DNA from: a virus
Direction: 5' to 3' (one strand)
IMG/VR virus record: IMGVR_UViG_3300008108_004064
Span: 62,001 to 126,000 of that record
Length of the DNA: 64,000 nucleotides
Within the stretch, counting starts at the first letter, position 1, and the number at the start of each line of letters is the position of its first letter. This document shows, one piece after another, positions 28,309-36,850 of the stretch. The notes under the pieces are model-generated. The model searched no databases, was not told the DNA's origin, and saw only the letters and a program-made list of their open reading frames with translations. The position numbers and the translations under genes were made by a program.

Positions 28309-28596
28309 ATGCGTATTCAAAAAGATGAGACTTACGAGCAATGGTCAGAAAAGGTTCGTCTTTTTGAATATGGAGTTGCACTGCAAAGAATTGCTAAAGG
28401 CGACGATATAGATATTGTTTTGGAGTCTATGTCGAAAAAAATTAATCAAAAACTTTTGCATCCTTTGATCGAAAGCATCAAACAATCATGTCAAATAGAT
28501 TATGATCCTTTGATCGCAAGAAAAAATTACGAAGAAAATTACTTAGGAAAAGCAAATCCTGTAGCAGATCATATGAATGATGTAGACTTCTATTAA
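28309..28596 (+). CDS. Conserved helical phage protein, 95 aa
   Basis: Starts MRIQKDETYEQWSEKVRLFE, with LESMSKKINQKLLHPLIESIK and a final DHMNDVDF. Similar small proteins in T4-like cyanophages have been labelled as resembling the glutamyl-tRNA reductase dimerisation domain; I recall this from annotations and do not consider it functional evidence. The start lies five bases after tRNA-Gly without a clear ribosome-binding site. Confidence 0.55.
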   Translation: MRIQKDETYEQWSEKVRLFEYGVALQRIAKGDDIDIVLESMSKKINQKLLHPLIESIKQSCQIDYDPLIARKNYEENYLGKANPVADHMNDVDFY

Positions 28597-28597
28597 T

Positions 28598-28622
28598 CAC
28601 AAAGACCCCCTTAAACTTTGTG
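28598..28622 (+). terminator. Hairpin between the 95-aa gene and the HNH late promoter
   Basis: CACAAAG (28598-28604) pairs with CTTTGTG (28616-28622), 7 bp, loop of 11. No T-run follows; it may be a weak terminator or insulator. Confidence 0.35.
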
Positions 28623-28626
28623 TCTA

Positions 28627-28634
28627 TATAAATA
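28627..28634 (+). promoter_or_regulatory. T4-type late promoter before the HNH endonuclease
   Basis: Exact TATAAATA 18-25 bases before the ATG at 28652, with AAAGGAGG between, a typical late gene start. Confidence 0.55.
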
Positions 28635-28651
28635 GATATAAAGGAGGGTCT

Positions 28652-29080
28652 ATGATAGATATTAATGAATTCATTAAAACTAGTAAACAAGAACGGCAAT
28701 CTCATTTATTATTATCTGAAAAATGTATTGAACGTGGGGGAAATTCGACCAATCACAAGGGGGTATTAGCTCAGTATTTGAATACCTCTATCCCTTCGGG
28801 TAGAATACTTTTATGCCATGCGTGCAACAATGAAAAATGTAGTAATCCAAAACATTTATATTGGGGTACAGACAAAGAAAATATTACTGAAGATAATAAA
28901 AAATGGAAATCTGTTTGGGAAAGAACCATTGAAAAATATGGATATGAGGAAGCCTGCAGGATAAATTCTCGTAAGCAAATTGGAAACAAAAATGGTTCGG
29001 GCAATAAAGGTAAATCTAAAACTGAAGAACATAAAAAAAAGATAGCAAAGTCTATTAAAAGCAATTATAATAAGATGTGA
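28652..29080 (+). CDS. HNH homing endonuclease with NUMOD3-like tail
   Basis: A 142-residue protein. The HNH core is ILLCHACNNEKCSNPKHLYW then GTDKENI, with the H-x-x-C, N-P-x-H-L and G-T-x-x-E-N signature of the HNH_3 group. The C-terminal NGSGNKGKSKTEEHKKKIA repeat resembles NUMOD3 DNA-binding modules of homing endonucleases. Free-standing homing nucleases spread between phages by cutting sites in rivals. It has its own late promoter and excellent ribosome-binding site. It lies just before tRNA-Leu(TAA), a plausible insertion neighbour. Confidence 0.82.
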   Translation: MIDINEFIKTSKQERQSHLLLSEKCIERGGNSTNHKGVLAQYLNTSIPSGRILLCHACNNEKCSNPKHLYWGTDKENITEDNKKWKSVWERTIEKYGYEEACRINSRKQIGNKNGSGNKGKSKTEEHKKKIAKSIKSNYNKM

Positions 29081-29090
29081 TGTATTTAAT

Positions 29091-29176
29091 GCGAGTGTGG
29101 TGGAACGGTATACACTTTGGACTTAAAATCCAACGCCCGTAAGGGATTGAGGGTTCAAATCCCTCCACTCGTACCA
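29091..29176 (+). tRNA. tRNA-Leu (TAA)
   Basis: Class II, acceptor GCGAGTG/CACTCGT, anticodon loop CTTAAAA, T-loop TTCAAAT, CCA encoded. Confidence 0.93.
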
Positions 29177-29207
29177 GTGTTTTATATTTTTATTTTAAGG
29201 AGATTGA

Positions 29208-29744
29208 ATGAAAACAGTAGGTGATAAACTTGAATCATTTTCAGTTACCGGTGTTAATCCCGGTAAGGATGATTTCTTTACTATTACAGAAAAATCTTTT
29301 GAAGGTAAGTGGAAAGTAATTGTTTACTATCCAAAAGATTTTACATTCGTATGCCCAACAGAAATCGTAGCATATGATAAATTGTTCCAAGACTTTGCAG
29401 ATCGTGATGCAGTATTGTTGACAGGTTCAACAGATAATGAATTCTGCAAACTAGCATGGCAACGTAGTCATGAAGATCTTTCAAAGATCAAGCATATTCA
29501 ATTTGCTGACACCGCACGTGAATGGGGCGTATCTTTGATCGAGCAATTGGGTGTGTTCTACGCACCGGCAGGCGCAGCACTTCGTGCAACCTTTATCGTT
29601 GATCCAGAGAACACCATTCAGCACGTTACCGTAAACAACTTGAACGTTGGTCGTAGCCCAGAAGAAACACTTCGTATTCTTGATGCGCTACAAACTGGTG
29701 AACTATGTGCATGCAATCGCACAATCGGCGGAGAGACTCTATAA
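29208..29744 (+). CDS. ahpC: Peroxiredoxin AhpC-type
   Basis: A 178-residue 2-Cys peroxiredoxin. The peroxidatic cysteine is in YPKDFTFVCPTEIVAYD near residue 50; the resolving cysteine region is GELCACNRTIGGETL at the C-terminus. FIVDPENTIQHVTVNNLNVGR is the family's central strand block. It reduces hydrogen and organic peroxides. The gene is followed with a one-base overlap by ahpD, the disulfide reductase that can recharge it, so the two form an antioxidant pair. G+C is higher than in flanking genes, suggesting bacterial acquisition. Confidence 0.93.
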   Translation: MKTVGDKLESFSVTGVNPGKDDFFTITEKSFEGKWKVIVYYPKDFTFVCPTEIVAYDKLFQDFADRDAVLLTGSTDNEFCKLAWQRSHEDLSKIKHIQFADTAREWGVSLIEQLGVFYAPAGAALRATFIVDPENTIQHVTVNNLNVGRSPEETLRILDALQTGELCACNRTIGGETL

Positions 29745-30262
29745 TGACTGCTTGGGTAGATACACTAAAAGAAGTAAGTATTCCTGAGTATGCCAAGGAT
29801 ACTAAACTTAATTTAGATGCGGTTATCAAACGTAGTTCACTACCCGCAGAAGAGGCGGAGGCAATTGCTCTTGCAGCTGCCTTTGCTACAGGTAATAGTA
29901 AACTATGGACATGGCTTCACGATCAACTTACAGATCGTAAAGAGGCAGATGCCGCTCTTACCGCAGGCGCAATCATGGCACAAAATAATGTATGGTATCC
30001 ATATGTTGAAATGGCAGATGATGCGAACCTAAAAGGTCTTCCTGCTCAACTTCGTATGAATGCAATTGCAAGCCATGGTGGTACAACAAAGGCAAGGTTT
30101 GAAGCATATAGTCTTGCAGCAAGTATTGTGGGCAAGTGTCATTTTTGTGTAAAAGCGCATTACGAAACTTTGAAGCAAGAAGGTTATACTGTAGAACAAT
30201 TACGAGACATTGGTCGTATTGCTGCAGTAATGAAAAGTGTTGCAAGTGTTTTAGCTAATTAA
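29744..30262 (+). CDS. ahpD: Alkylhydroperoxidase AhpD-like protein
   Basis: Start taken at 29744 (TAATG overlap with ahpC); earlier codons in this frame are antisense to ahpC coding sense. The 172-residue product has the AhpD catalytic C-x-x-C with nearby His: GKCHFCVKAHYETLKQEGY near residue 132. AhpD reduces oxidised AhpC, using lipoylated proteins in known bacteria. Mostly helical, as expected. Presence of the pair in a phage suggests protection of the infected cell from peroxide. Confidence 0.9.
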   Translation: MTAWVDTLKEVSIPEYAKDTKLNLDAVIKRSSLPAEEAEAIALAAAFATGNSKLWTWLHDQLTDRKEADAALTAGAIMAQNNVWYPYVEMADDANLKGLPAQLRMNAIASHGGTTKARFEAYSLAASIVGKCHFCVKAHYETLKQEGYTVEQLRDIGRIAAVMKSVASVLAN

Positions 30263-30269
30263 AGCACAA

Positions 30270-30346
30270 GGGCCGGAAGCTTAATTGGTATAAGCGTCCG
30301 ACTCATAATCGGGGGACAGTGAGTTCGAGTCTCACCCGGCCCACCA
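30270..30346 (+). tRNA. tRNA-Met or Ile2 (CAT)
   Basis: Acceptor GGGCCGG/CCGGCCC, anticodon loop CTCATAA in stem CCGA/TCGG, T-loop TTCGAGT, CCA encoded. It is the third CAT tRNA in the window; one elongator copy may be Ile2. Confidence 0.9.
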
Positions 30347-30360
30347 TTTAAGGAGAAGTT

Positions 30361-30621
30361 ATGCTAGGTATTATAGAAAATGATCGTGTAGATAAAGGTA
30401 GATATACCTCGCAAGAAGCAGCAAATAAAGTAGGTGGCATTTATAATTTGGTTTTAATTGCAAGTGCCAGAGCACGAGAACTAAAAAAACATCAATCCGC
30501 AGATACTGCAAGAACTATGATTGTTGCGGCACTCGCAGATGTTGAAGATGGTAAGGTAGGTGCAGATTATCTGCGTAGGCATCAAAAAGATATTGACAAA
30601 CAATATCGCAAAAGCAAATGA
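30361..30621 (+). CDS. rpoZ: RNA polymerase omega subunit-like protein
   Basis: An 86-residue protein. NKVGGIYNLVLIASARARELK aligns by eye with bacterial omega ([21 protein letters not shown]), followed by MIVAALADVEDGKV matching the family's TVIALREIEEGLI. A basic tail replaces the usual C-terminus. Omega stabilises the beta-prime subunit of host RNA polymerase. A phage copy might alter promoter choice or response to (p)ppGpp; that is inference. AAGGAG precedes the start. Confidence 0.75.
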   Translation: MLGIIENDRVDKGRYTSQEAANKVGGIYNLVLIASARARELKKHQSADTARTMIVAALADVEDGKVGADYLRRHQKDIDKQYRKSK

Positions 30622-30632
30622 ACAACTTGTGA

Positions 30633-30661
30633 TAGACTTTTTCCGAAAAGTATATTATAAT
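30633..30661 (+). promoter_or_regulatory. Sigma70-like promoter before the HTH gene
   Basis: TAGACT (30633-30638), 17-base spacer, TATAAT (30656-30661), the same arrangement as before uvsX. Confidence 0.6.
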
Positions 30662-30708
30662 TGTACTGTAGTTAAATGCTACATTTTTTTATTTTAATGG
30701 AGATCAAT

Positions 30709-30960
30709 ATGTTGAAAGAACGTATTTTGAAAGTACTTAAGTCTGGTCGCCAATACACTCCTGCTCAACTCGCAGGTTTGACTGGCACTTCTGAGGATTC
30801 TATTCGTCCTCGTATCAGCGAGCTTCGTTCTGAAGGCTTCGCAATCTACACTAACAGCACCAAGAATGGCAAGACTGCATATCGCCTAGGCACTCCTAGT
30901 CGTAAGATGGTTGCTGCTGCTTATCATCTTTATGGCAGCGAGGCATTTGCTCGGGTATAA
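30709..30960 (+). CDS. Winged helix-turn-helix protein
   Basis: The start at 30709 is chosen for its GGAG site; in-frame codons from 30676 lack one. The 83-residue product reads as a small winged helix: ERILKVLKSGRQYTPAQLAG (helices 1-2), TSEDSIRPRISELRSEGF (recognition helix) and AIYTNSTKNGKTAYRLG (wing). It is probably a DNA-binding regulator. Its own sigma70-like promoter and relatively GC-rich codons suggest early, strong expression. Confidence 0.72.
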   Translation: MLKERILKVLKSGRQYTPAQLAGLTGTSEDSIRPRISELRSEGFAIYTNSTKNGKTAYRLGTPSRKMVAAAYHLYGSEAFARV

Positions 30961-30988
30961 TCTAATCCTTATTGCCTAAACTTATATT

Positions 30989-31537
30989 ATGAATATCAAT
31001 TTTTCCGATCCTTCAGTTAAGAAAGAGATGAACAAACTAGTCGCTGCCAAGCGCAGTGGTCTAGTCAAGTTGACGCAAGATCAGCTTGAGAGTATCGCCC
31101 AATACTCTAAGTGGAAATATGAAGAGAAGAAGGCTTCTTTATCTCCTCAAAAGAAAGCAGCTCTTCGCAAAAAGACTCGTGCAGCTCACAGAGCTAAAAA
31201 AGCAGACCCATCTAAATTCGGAAAGACCGAATACACCGCTCTAAAGACCAGAGCGAAAGAAAAGAATCTGCCATTTGATCTAACTCCAAGCTTTTTGCAG
31301 GATCTCTTTGATACGACAAACGGTGTTTGTCAACAAACAGGTATTCCTTTTGATATGACTTTAGGCACTAAAAAGAATAGAAACCCGTTGCGGCCTAGCA
31401 TTGATCGTATATCCTCAGATGGCGGATATACTCAGGACAATGTGCGAGTAGTCCTTACACTGGTAAATATTGCGAAAGCTGATTTTTCAGATGACGTAGT
31501 AAATCTGGTAATTAAGGCCTGGGCTGAAAAAATTTAG
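30989..31537 (+). CDS. HNH-type (His-Me finger) endonuclease
   Basis: A 182-residue protein. The N-terminal ~85 residues are lysine/alanine-rich and basic, likely DNA-binding. The C-terminal domain has GVCQQTGIPFDM, then RPSIDRISSDGGYTQDNVRV and the closing VNIAKADF. This C-x-x-T-G / S-I-D-R-I / G-Y-x-x-x-N-V-R series is common in phage HNH-like nucleases. It could be a homing or packaging-related nuclease. A strong terminator follows. Confidence 0.65.
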   Translation: MNINFSDPSVKKEMNKLVAAKRSGLVKLTQDQLESIAQYSKWKYEEKKASLSPQKKAALRKKTRAAHRAKKADPSKFGKTEYTALKTRAKEKNLPFDLTPSFLQDLFDTTNGVCQQTGIPFDMTLGTKKNRNPLRPSIDRISSDGGYTQDNVRVVLTLVNIAKADFSDDVVNLVIKAWAEKI

Positions 31538-31552
31538 AGTTAGATCCCCTTG

Positions 31553-31577
31553 GGGCGACGAAAGTCGCCCTTTTTTT
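31553..31577 (+). terminator. Strong Rho-independent terminator
   Basis: GGGCGAC-GAAA-GTCGCCC, 7 bp with GNRA loop, followed by seven T. It closes the tRNA/early region before the virion genes. Confidence 0.93.
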
Positions 31578-31594
31578 GTCTCGTATTTTCTAGA

Positions 31595-31602
31595 TATAAA
31601 TA
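31595..31602 (+). promoter_or_regulatory. T4-type late promoter before the internal-protein genes
   Basis: Exact TATAAATA about 30 bases before the first gene of the virion block, directly after the terminator. Confidence 0.55.
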
Positions 31603-31630
31603 TTATTAAATTAATATTTGGATGGAACTT

Positions 31631-32647
31631 ATGATTCAAGCATTTAAAGAATTCCTCACAGAAGCCAGAGAAACCGGCAAAGCCTCAGACGCAGAGGGCA
31701 AATTGCATGAACTTCTAACCGGTTTTCATTTCAATAAAAAGAAACACGTAGAATCATATCGTGAAGAAGGTCAAACACCTCAAGAAGTTCACGATAGATT
31801 AAAGTCCGAAGTTAGTGCTGCAACTTATGATAGAATTCATAAGCATGCTAATGAAATGGCTAATCATCTACATAACTTTATTAAAGCATCGGGCTTTAAA
31901 GGTAAAGTAGGTAAAACAGCCTGGACATCTCAGACATCGGACATTGAGCATTTTACGGGAAAGAAAGATCCGAATAATGAATCAGATCTGATGACTACTT
32001 TGGTTCACGGAAAAGGCTCTACTAAACCTGAAGGCACCACTGAGCATATTGGCTTTAGTATGAAATATGCAGATAATGCTCCAACATTAAAAAATAAAAC
32101 TCCAAAGACAATGGCTGAAAGCTATAACATGGATCATAAAACCTTAGCTGAACCTCACGAAGAACATATGAAAAATGTTAGAGTTCATCTTCGTGCAGGC
32201 GAAAAAACTTCTGCGGCAGAAATGCATAAGAAGTTTAAAGAATTAAAAGGTACAGATAAAGGTAATGCGATAGAAAAAACTTCTAACTCTTCTCGTATTG
32301 AGATGATCGGTAGACTTCATGATCACCTTGCTAAAATGAATCCGCAAGAATTGCACGATCATATATTGAATCATATTGCAGGACCAACCAACTCTACTGT
32401 TATTATGGCAAGTACCTCAAGCGAAGGTAAACATCATATTCTTGATACCAGAGAGCACTACAAAAAAATATTAGCAGAACATAAAGATAGTTTATCTGTT
32501 AAAAAGGGTACAGGTACAACGATGTCTATTATCGGAAAAGAAGGTAAGCCATTACTAAATTTCCAAGCTGTTAATAAAGGCAGACCAACTAAGACACCTG
32601 AGTTTATTGCTAAACCTGGTGCAGCTCTAATGAAAACCTCAGTATGA
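31631..32647 (+). CDS. Putative packaged nuclease-like protein with capsid-targeting N-terminus
   Basis: The ATG at 31631 is favoured by GGATGG upstream and gives MIQAFKEFLTEARETG, resembling the T4 capsid-targeting peptide MKTYQEFIAEA with a gp21-like L-x-E cleavage site. An in-frame ATG at 31622 would add three residues. Later, ESDLMTTL around residue 115 and HIGFSMKYA around residue 135 fit a PD-(D/E)XK arrangement (D then x-x-K). Histidine/lysine-rich throughout. It could be an injected nuclease. Both the packaging and nuclease ideas are inference; no family is firmly recognised. Confidence 0.5.
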   Translation: MIQAFKEFLTEARETGKASDAEGKLHELLTGFHFNKKKHVESYREEGQTPQEVHDRLKSEVSAATYDRIHKHANEMANHLHNFIKASGFKGKVGKTAWTSQTSDIEHFTGKKDPNNESDLMTTLVHGKGSTKPEGTTEHIGFSMKYADNAPTLKNKTPKTMAESYNMDHKTLAEPHEEHMKNVRVHLRAGEKTSAAEMHKKFKELKGTDKGNAIEKTSNSSRIEMIGRLHDHLAKMNPQELHDHILNHIAGPTNSTVIMASTSSEGKHHILDTREHYKKILAEHKDSLSVKKGTGTTMSIIGKEGKPLLNFQAVNKGRPTKTPEFIAKPGAALMKTSV

Positions 32648-33819
32648 AAAACTTTTTATCCTTCCTAGCAGAACAAGTTGCACCCGAAAAGTCTAAAGCG
32701 GTTAAACACCTTTCGCATTTGGGAGGTGAAGCTCATTTCAATAGTAAAGAAGAATCTGAAGCTGATCTAAAACGATTAGAAGATCTGCACAAATATCTAA
32801 AGGGCGACCAATCTACAACTAAAAGTGTGGTGATTAAAGCAGACGGTTCACCTTCATTTGAAATGGGGCATGTCAAAAATCCTGAAACAGGACAAAGAGA
32901 ATTTGGTGTAGCATATAAAGGTGCTTCTAAAGGATATGCCTTCAATCAGAAAGACATAGATGAGAAGTTTGGACACTCTGAAGGTTTACATTCTAAGATG
33001 TCTCAGCTATTAGAACACGGCAAAAAAGTTTTAAGTCCATTACATGGAGTCTATCAAGGCGACTTCATGGGCAGTTCTAAGGATGGTACGATTAAAAAAG
33101 AAGGCGATGAGATTACTCATAAAGAGAATTTAATTAAGTATCATTACCCTGCAAATTCAGAAGAAGGTAAGGCAGTAAAGCGAGCAAAAATTAGTCTATC
33201 TTTACACACTCGTATAGATAAAGAACAGCCTGAATATGAAGTAGACACATCTAAATTTTATTCTCATCCTGATGTTCATATCTTCAATAACAAATTGAAC
33301 AAAAGAAATCTTAACTATAATTTAGATGATAGAAAAGATTTCGAAAAGCATTACACCAAGGCGATGCAGCATTTTGCCAACATAGATAACCATGATGAGT
33401 TAATACAAGGTCACAGTCAGCATCTACACACATATATTAATAAAACAGTTAGAACGGGAACCGCACCTTCGCCTGCAGGCTATAAGAAACATTTAGATAC
33501 TGTGCTACAAAAAGAAGTAGAAAAAGTAAAGAAGCCTGAGACTAAGATGAAAAAGTTCAACGATAAATTAGCAATGATGCATCATGTGGAAACCAATAAA
33601 CAACAATTCGGCGAACTGTTTAATGCTCACAGAAGTCTTGATAGAGCAAAAAATATTTTGTTAAAGACTTTAGAAAACTCTGGGCAAAATCAAAAACATA
33701 CTATTGATGGCCAACATACTAACCCAGAAGGATTTGTTGTTGCATATAAAGATGGCTCTGTAGCAAAGGTGGTAAATAGAAGTAAAGAAGGATTTTCAGG
33801 AAAGAATTTAAATAAATGA
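32644..33819 (+). CDS. Ligase-like nucleotidyltransferase with capsid-targeting N-terminus
   Basis: A 391-residue protein. Opening MKNFLSFLAEQ fits the capsid-targeting pattern. The nucleotidyltransferase motif I is VVIKADGSPSFEM (K-x-D-G) near residue 64; GVYQGDFMG near residue 139 resembles motif III; EGFVVAYKDGSVAKVVNR at the C-terminus matches motifs IV and V. This is the covalent nucleotidyltransferase layout of RNA/DNA ligases. The HAD phosphatase gene is next, a pairing seen in nucleic-acid end repair. The substrate is unknown. Confidence 0.68.
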   Translation: MKNFLSFLAEQVAPEKSKAVKHLSHLGGEAHFNSKEESEADLKRLEDLHKYLKGDQSTTKSVVIKADGSPSFEMGHVKNPETGQREFGVAYKGASKGYAFNQKDIDEKFGHSEGLHSKMSQLLEHGKKVLSPLHGVYQGDFMGSSKDGTIKKEGDEITHKENLIKYHYPANSEEGKAVKRAKISLSLHTRIDKEQPEYEVDTSKFYSHPDVHIFNNKLNKRNLNYNLDDRKDFEKHYTKAMQHFANIDNHDELIQGHSQHLHTYINKTVRTGTAPSPAGYKKHLDTVLQKEVEKVKKPETKMKKFNDKLAMMHHVETNKQQFGELFNAHRSLDRAKNILLKTLENSGQNQKHTIDGQHTNPEGFVVAYKDGSVAKVVNRSKEGFSGKNLNK

Positions 33820-34589
33820 TAAGTTTCAAATCCTACTTAGCTGAAGATACTACCAAGCATACACTTCATGTCTTTGATATAGACGACACGCTGTTACATA
33901 CGACTGCCAAAATACACGTAAGAAATAAAGAAGGTAAAGTAGTAGACACTCTTACCAACCAACAGTTCAACGATCACAAATTGCCTGCAGGACATAGTTA
34001 TGACTTTAGTGAATTTAGAAATGCTGCAAAGTTTAGAAAAGAATCTAAACCTATTCATTCTATGATTAACAAAGTTAAGTCCGTAGCAAGCAAACCCGGT
34101 CACCATGTTATATTCAATACCGCAAGAGCAAACTTTGATGATAAGAATACCTTCTTAGGTGCCTTCAAAGATCACGGCATACCTATGCATAAAATCCATG
34201 TTATCAGAGCAGGCAACATTAATATGGAAGGCCCTCCCGCGGAAAAGAAAGCCGTAGTTATTCATGGCTATATAAAGAAACATAAGTACAATGATGTACA
34301 CATGTATGACGATAGCAAAACGAATTTAAGATCGTTTCTATCTTTAAGAAATAAACATCCGAATACAAACTTCCATGCACATCACATTGTTGGTTCGGAT
34401 GCTAAACGCTTTGTGAATGAAAACTTTGCTGATGGTCGTAACCCAGAAGACAAGGGTGACAGCAAACGCTACAAAGTACCTACTAAAGCTAGTATTACAA
34501 CCTTGCGTCGTGTTGCTAAAGAAGGAGGACGTAGAGGACAATTAGCGCATTGGATGGCTAATATGAAGAGCGGTAAACGTAAAGCCTAG
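33816..34589 (+). CDS. HAD-superfamily phosphatase-like protein with capsid-targeting N-terminus
   Basis: A 257-residue protein opening MISFKSYLAEDTTKH, then the HAD nucleophile motif HVFDIDDTLLHTTAKIHV (D-x-D-x-T) near residue 23. FNTARANFDDK near residue 105 fits motif II, and DVHMYDDSKTNLRSF near residue 162 fits the acidic motif IV. The arrangement recalls the 3'-phosphatase half of polynucleotide kinase. The final segment is very basic (RRGQLAHWMANMKSGKRKA). It overlaps the ligase-like gene by four bases. Confidence 0.72.
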   Translation: MISFKSYLAEDTTKHTLHVFDIDDTLLHTTAKIHVRNKEGKVVDTLTNQQFNDHKLPAGHSYDFSEFRNAAKFRKESKPIHSMINKVKSVASKPGHHVIFNTARANFDDKNTFLGAFKDHGIPMHKIHVIRAGNINMEGPPAEKKAVVIHGYIKKHKYNDVHMYDDSKTNLRSFLSLRNKHPNTNFHAHHIVGSDAKRFVNENFADGRNPEDKGDSKRYKVPTKASITTLRRVAKEGGRRGQLAHWMANMKSGKRKA

Positions 34590-34641
34590 CATTATTAATA
34601 GGGTACATAGCAAAGTATAATTTCGTGTCAATGGAAAGTCA

Positions 34642-35442
34642 ATGAAAAGTATTAAAGAAAAGCAAAATTTGGTCAACTTGGCTAAAGCATTGGGTCAGAA
34701 TGCTGACCCTACTTTGGTTAAAGAACTTGCTGCTTTCAATGCCATTAAGCAAGACGCTCATGCATCAATTAAAAAAACTGCGTTGAAAGATCTGACGGAG
34801 GCATTTAAAAAAGTAGATTTGGAAAAAGAAATACAACAGGTTATCGAATATCCTGTTCCTCCAACTTTAGATGAGGTGTTACAAACTTTAAAAGAAGAGG
34901 ATAACACAAATGAGCTGGTACAACCACAAACCGAAGAAGCACCCATCCGAGAATCAGAAACAACCGACCCCGAACCAACCCTCGCCGAAAGAGCCGCAAA
35001 GGTAATTAGCGAAGCTCCGAAAAAAGATAGCTTTCAACAACCTGATCCTGATCCAGTAGAAAAGAATTTTAGAGATGTACAATTAAAATTAAAATTCTTA
35101 GAACAAGCTATTGGTAAAATTGCAGCATATGGACCAGGCGGCGGTGCGGGCGATACAACATCAATTACATCGTATACGAAGTTAGTAACCTCTTCTACTT
35201 ATGTGGTTAGTAGAAAAGATTACTATGTAGGAATAAATTACTCGGGTGCTACTACTATAACTCTACCTTCTATAAATGTGGAGAATGGTAGACAGTTGGT
35301 AATTAAAGATGAATCTGGTAATGCAAGTTTAAATCCAATTACTGTTTTGGGTAATGTAGACAATGATCCGAATGGATTTATTATAAAAATAAACAATGGC
35401 GGAATACAATTAATTTATAGAAATGGTTGGAGAATAATATGA
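34642..35442 (+). CDS. Virion structural protein with fibre-like C-terminal domain
   Basis: A 266-residue protein: helical N-terminal ~60 residues, an acidic low-complexity region, a helix LKFLEQAIGKIAAYGPGGGAG as linker, and a beta-rich C-terminal domain (YYVGINYSGATTITLP, GRQLVIKDESGN, IQLIYRNGWRII) of the type found at the ends of phage fibres. The stop overlaps the next gene's start (ATGA). It is likely a head or tail decoration protein. Confidence 0.6.
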   Translation: MKSIKEKQNLVNLAKALGQNADPTLVKELAAFNAIKQDAHASIKKTALKDLTEAFKKVDLEKEIQQVIEYPVPPTLDEVLQTLKEEDNTNELVQPQTEEAPIRESETTDPEPTLAERAAKVISEAPKKDSFQQPDPDPVEKNFRDVQLKLKFLEQAIGKIAAYGPGGGAGDTTSITSYTKLVTSSTYVVSRKDYYVGINYSGATTITLPSINVENGRQLVIKDESGNASLNPITVLGNVDNDPNGFIIKINNGGIQLIYRNGWRII

Positions 35443-36800
35443 CATATCTTTTTAGTAATACCGTCATTGTTGCTAATGAAGTGGAAATAAAAAATGATGC
35501 AGCTAACACTTTACCTATAAGTATAATACATGAGGGAAATGTTGTAAATCATTATAATGAGCTTCCTGTAACATTGTCAGCAGGTGCATCTGACGCATTT
35601 GGTAGATTGAGAATTAGTAATCCTTACACATTGGGAGATTACAAACACTTATATGGCATCGATCCCAATTTTATAGATAAACTTGATAACGGCGGAACCA
35701 TTGCGTTCGTTAGAAATCAAGCATGCGCAAAGCTAGCCACAAATGCACACCCCCATAGTAATGTTATACATCAAACTAAAATGTATCATCATTATATGCC
35801 GGGCAAGAGTCAGTTAATAAAAAGCACCTTTAATTTTTATTCTAACACCACAAACGTAATTAAACGTACCGGATATTTTGACGAGTATAATGGTATTTAT
35901 TTTGAACAAGATGGCAATGGAGTTCTAAGTTTTTGTATAAGAACAGATGTATCTGGTTCAGCAAGTGATGCTAGAAAGATACCACAAAGTCAATGGAATG
36001 TAGACAAATGTGATGGTACGGGACCTTCAAAGTTTAACCTAGATATCACAAAGACACAAATTCTTTTTATAGATTTTCAGTGGTTAGGCGTTGGTAGAGT
36101 ACGCTGTGGATTTGTGCATGATGGTATTTTTATATCCGCCCATGAATTTTATAACAGTAATAACTTAGATGTAGTTTATATGAGTAATCCTAATCTACCA
36201 GTTAGATGTGAGATTAGAAATGTTGGTGCTACCACCGGAGCGAATCTAGATCAAATTTGTTCTACTGTAATTAGTGAAGGCGGTTATGTGGAATCGGGAC
36301 AGGATTGGGGGGTAACTAGTCCTAGTTCCCGTTCGCTAAATTCTGGTAATACTTTACCAATTATGGCAATTAAACTAGCACCAACTCTGCGAGGATATCC
36401 GAATCGAGAAACCGTAAGAATGGGGCAAATAAGTTTATACAGTTCTGCTAGTACAATTAAATATAAACTGATAAAGCTTCCAAACGAAGGTTTTTTAATA
36501 GGTGGCGACTGGGCAAATGTTAATATAGAAAGCGGAGTTTTATATAACTCAAATGCGACTCTGTCTATTGATGGCGAAGAAATTGATAATGGGTTCATAA
36601 CCGCAACTGCTGGTTCGGGGTCATCGGGTAAAGCGACTGCGGGAACTGCAACACCAAATGCCCCAAGTGTTGCTAAGAAAAATTTCATTACGCAGAATTA
36701 CTTCAATTCTAATAGCGAAGTTTTTGTAGTAGTCGTTACCAATATTGGGCCAGATCCAACAACTGTGGAAGCTGGGGTGCAATGGCGTGAGATTTACTGA
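35439..36800 (+). CDS. Virion structural protein, 453 aa
   Basis: Start at 35439, overlapping the previous stop (ATGATG context). Long beta-rich protein: SAGASDAFGRLRISNPYTLG near the start is a phrase common in structural proteins of aquatic T4-like phages. GRVRCGFVHDGIFISAHEF is in the middle and a serine/glycine/alanine-rich linker (GSGSSGKATAGTATP) precedes the last domain. Possible capsid-surface or neck fibre protein; exact place in the virion unknown. Confidence 0.6.
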   Translation: MTYLFSNTVIVANEVEIKNDAANTLPISIIHEGNVVNHYNELPVTLSAGASDAFGRLRISNPYTLGDYKHLYGIDPNFIDKLDNGGTIAFVRNQACAKLATNAHPHSNVIHQTKMYHHYMPGKSQLIKSTFNFYSNTTNVIKRTGYFDEYNGIYFEQDGNGVLSFCIRTDVSGSASDARKIPQSQWNVDKCDGTGPSKFNLDITKTQILFIDFQWLGVGRVRCGFVHDGIFISAHEFYNSNNLDVVYMSNPNLPVRCEIRNVGATTGANLDQICSTVISEGGYVESGQDWGVTSPSSRSLNSGNTLPIMAIKLAPTLRGYPNRETVRMGQISLYSSASTIKYKLIKLPNEGFLIGGDWANVNIESGVLYNSNATLSIDGEEIDNGFITATAGSGSSGKATAGTATPNAPSVAKKNFITQNYFNSNSEVFVVVVTNIGPDPTTVEAGVQWREIY

Positions 36801-36816
36801 TCCAAATATCAAAACA

Positions 36817-36824
36817 TATAAATA
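36817..36824 (+). promoter_or_regulatory. T4-type late promoter before the NMN-adenylyltransferase-like gene
   Basis: Exact TATAAATA 27-34 bases before the ATG at 36851. Confidence 0.55.
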
Positions 36825-36850
36825 ATAAGAATTATATTCTGATAGAGCTC

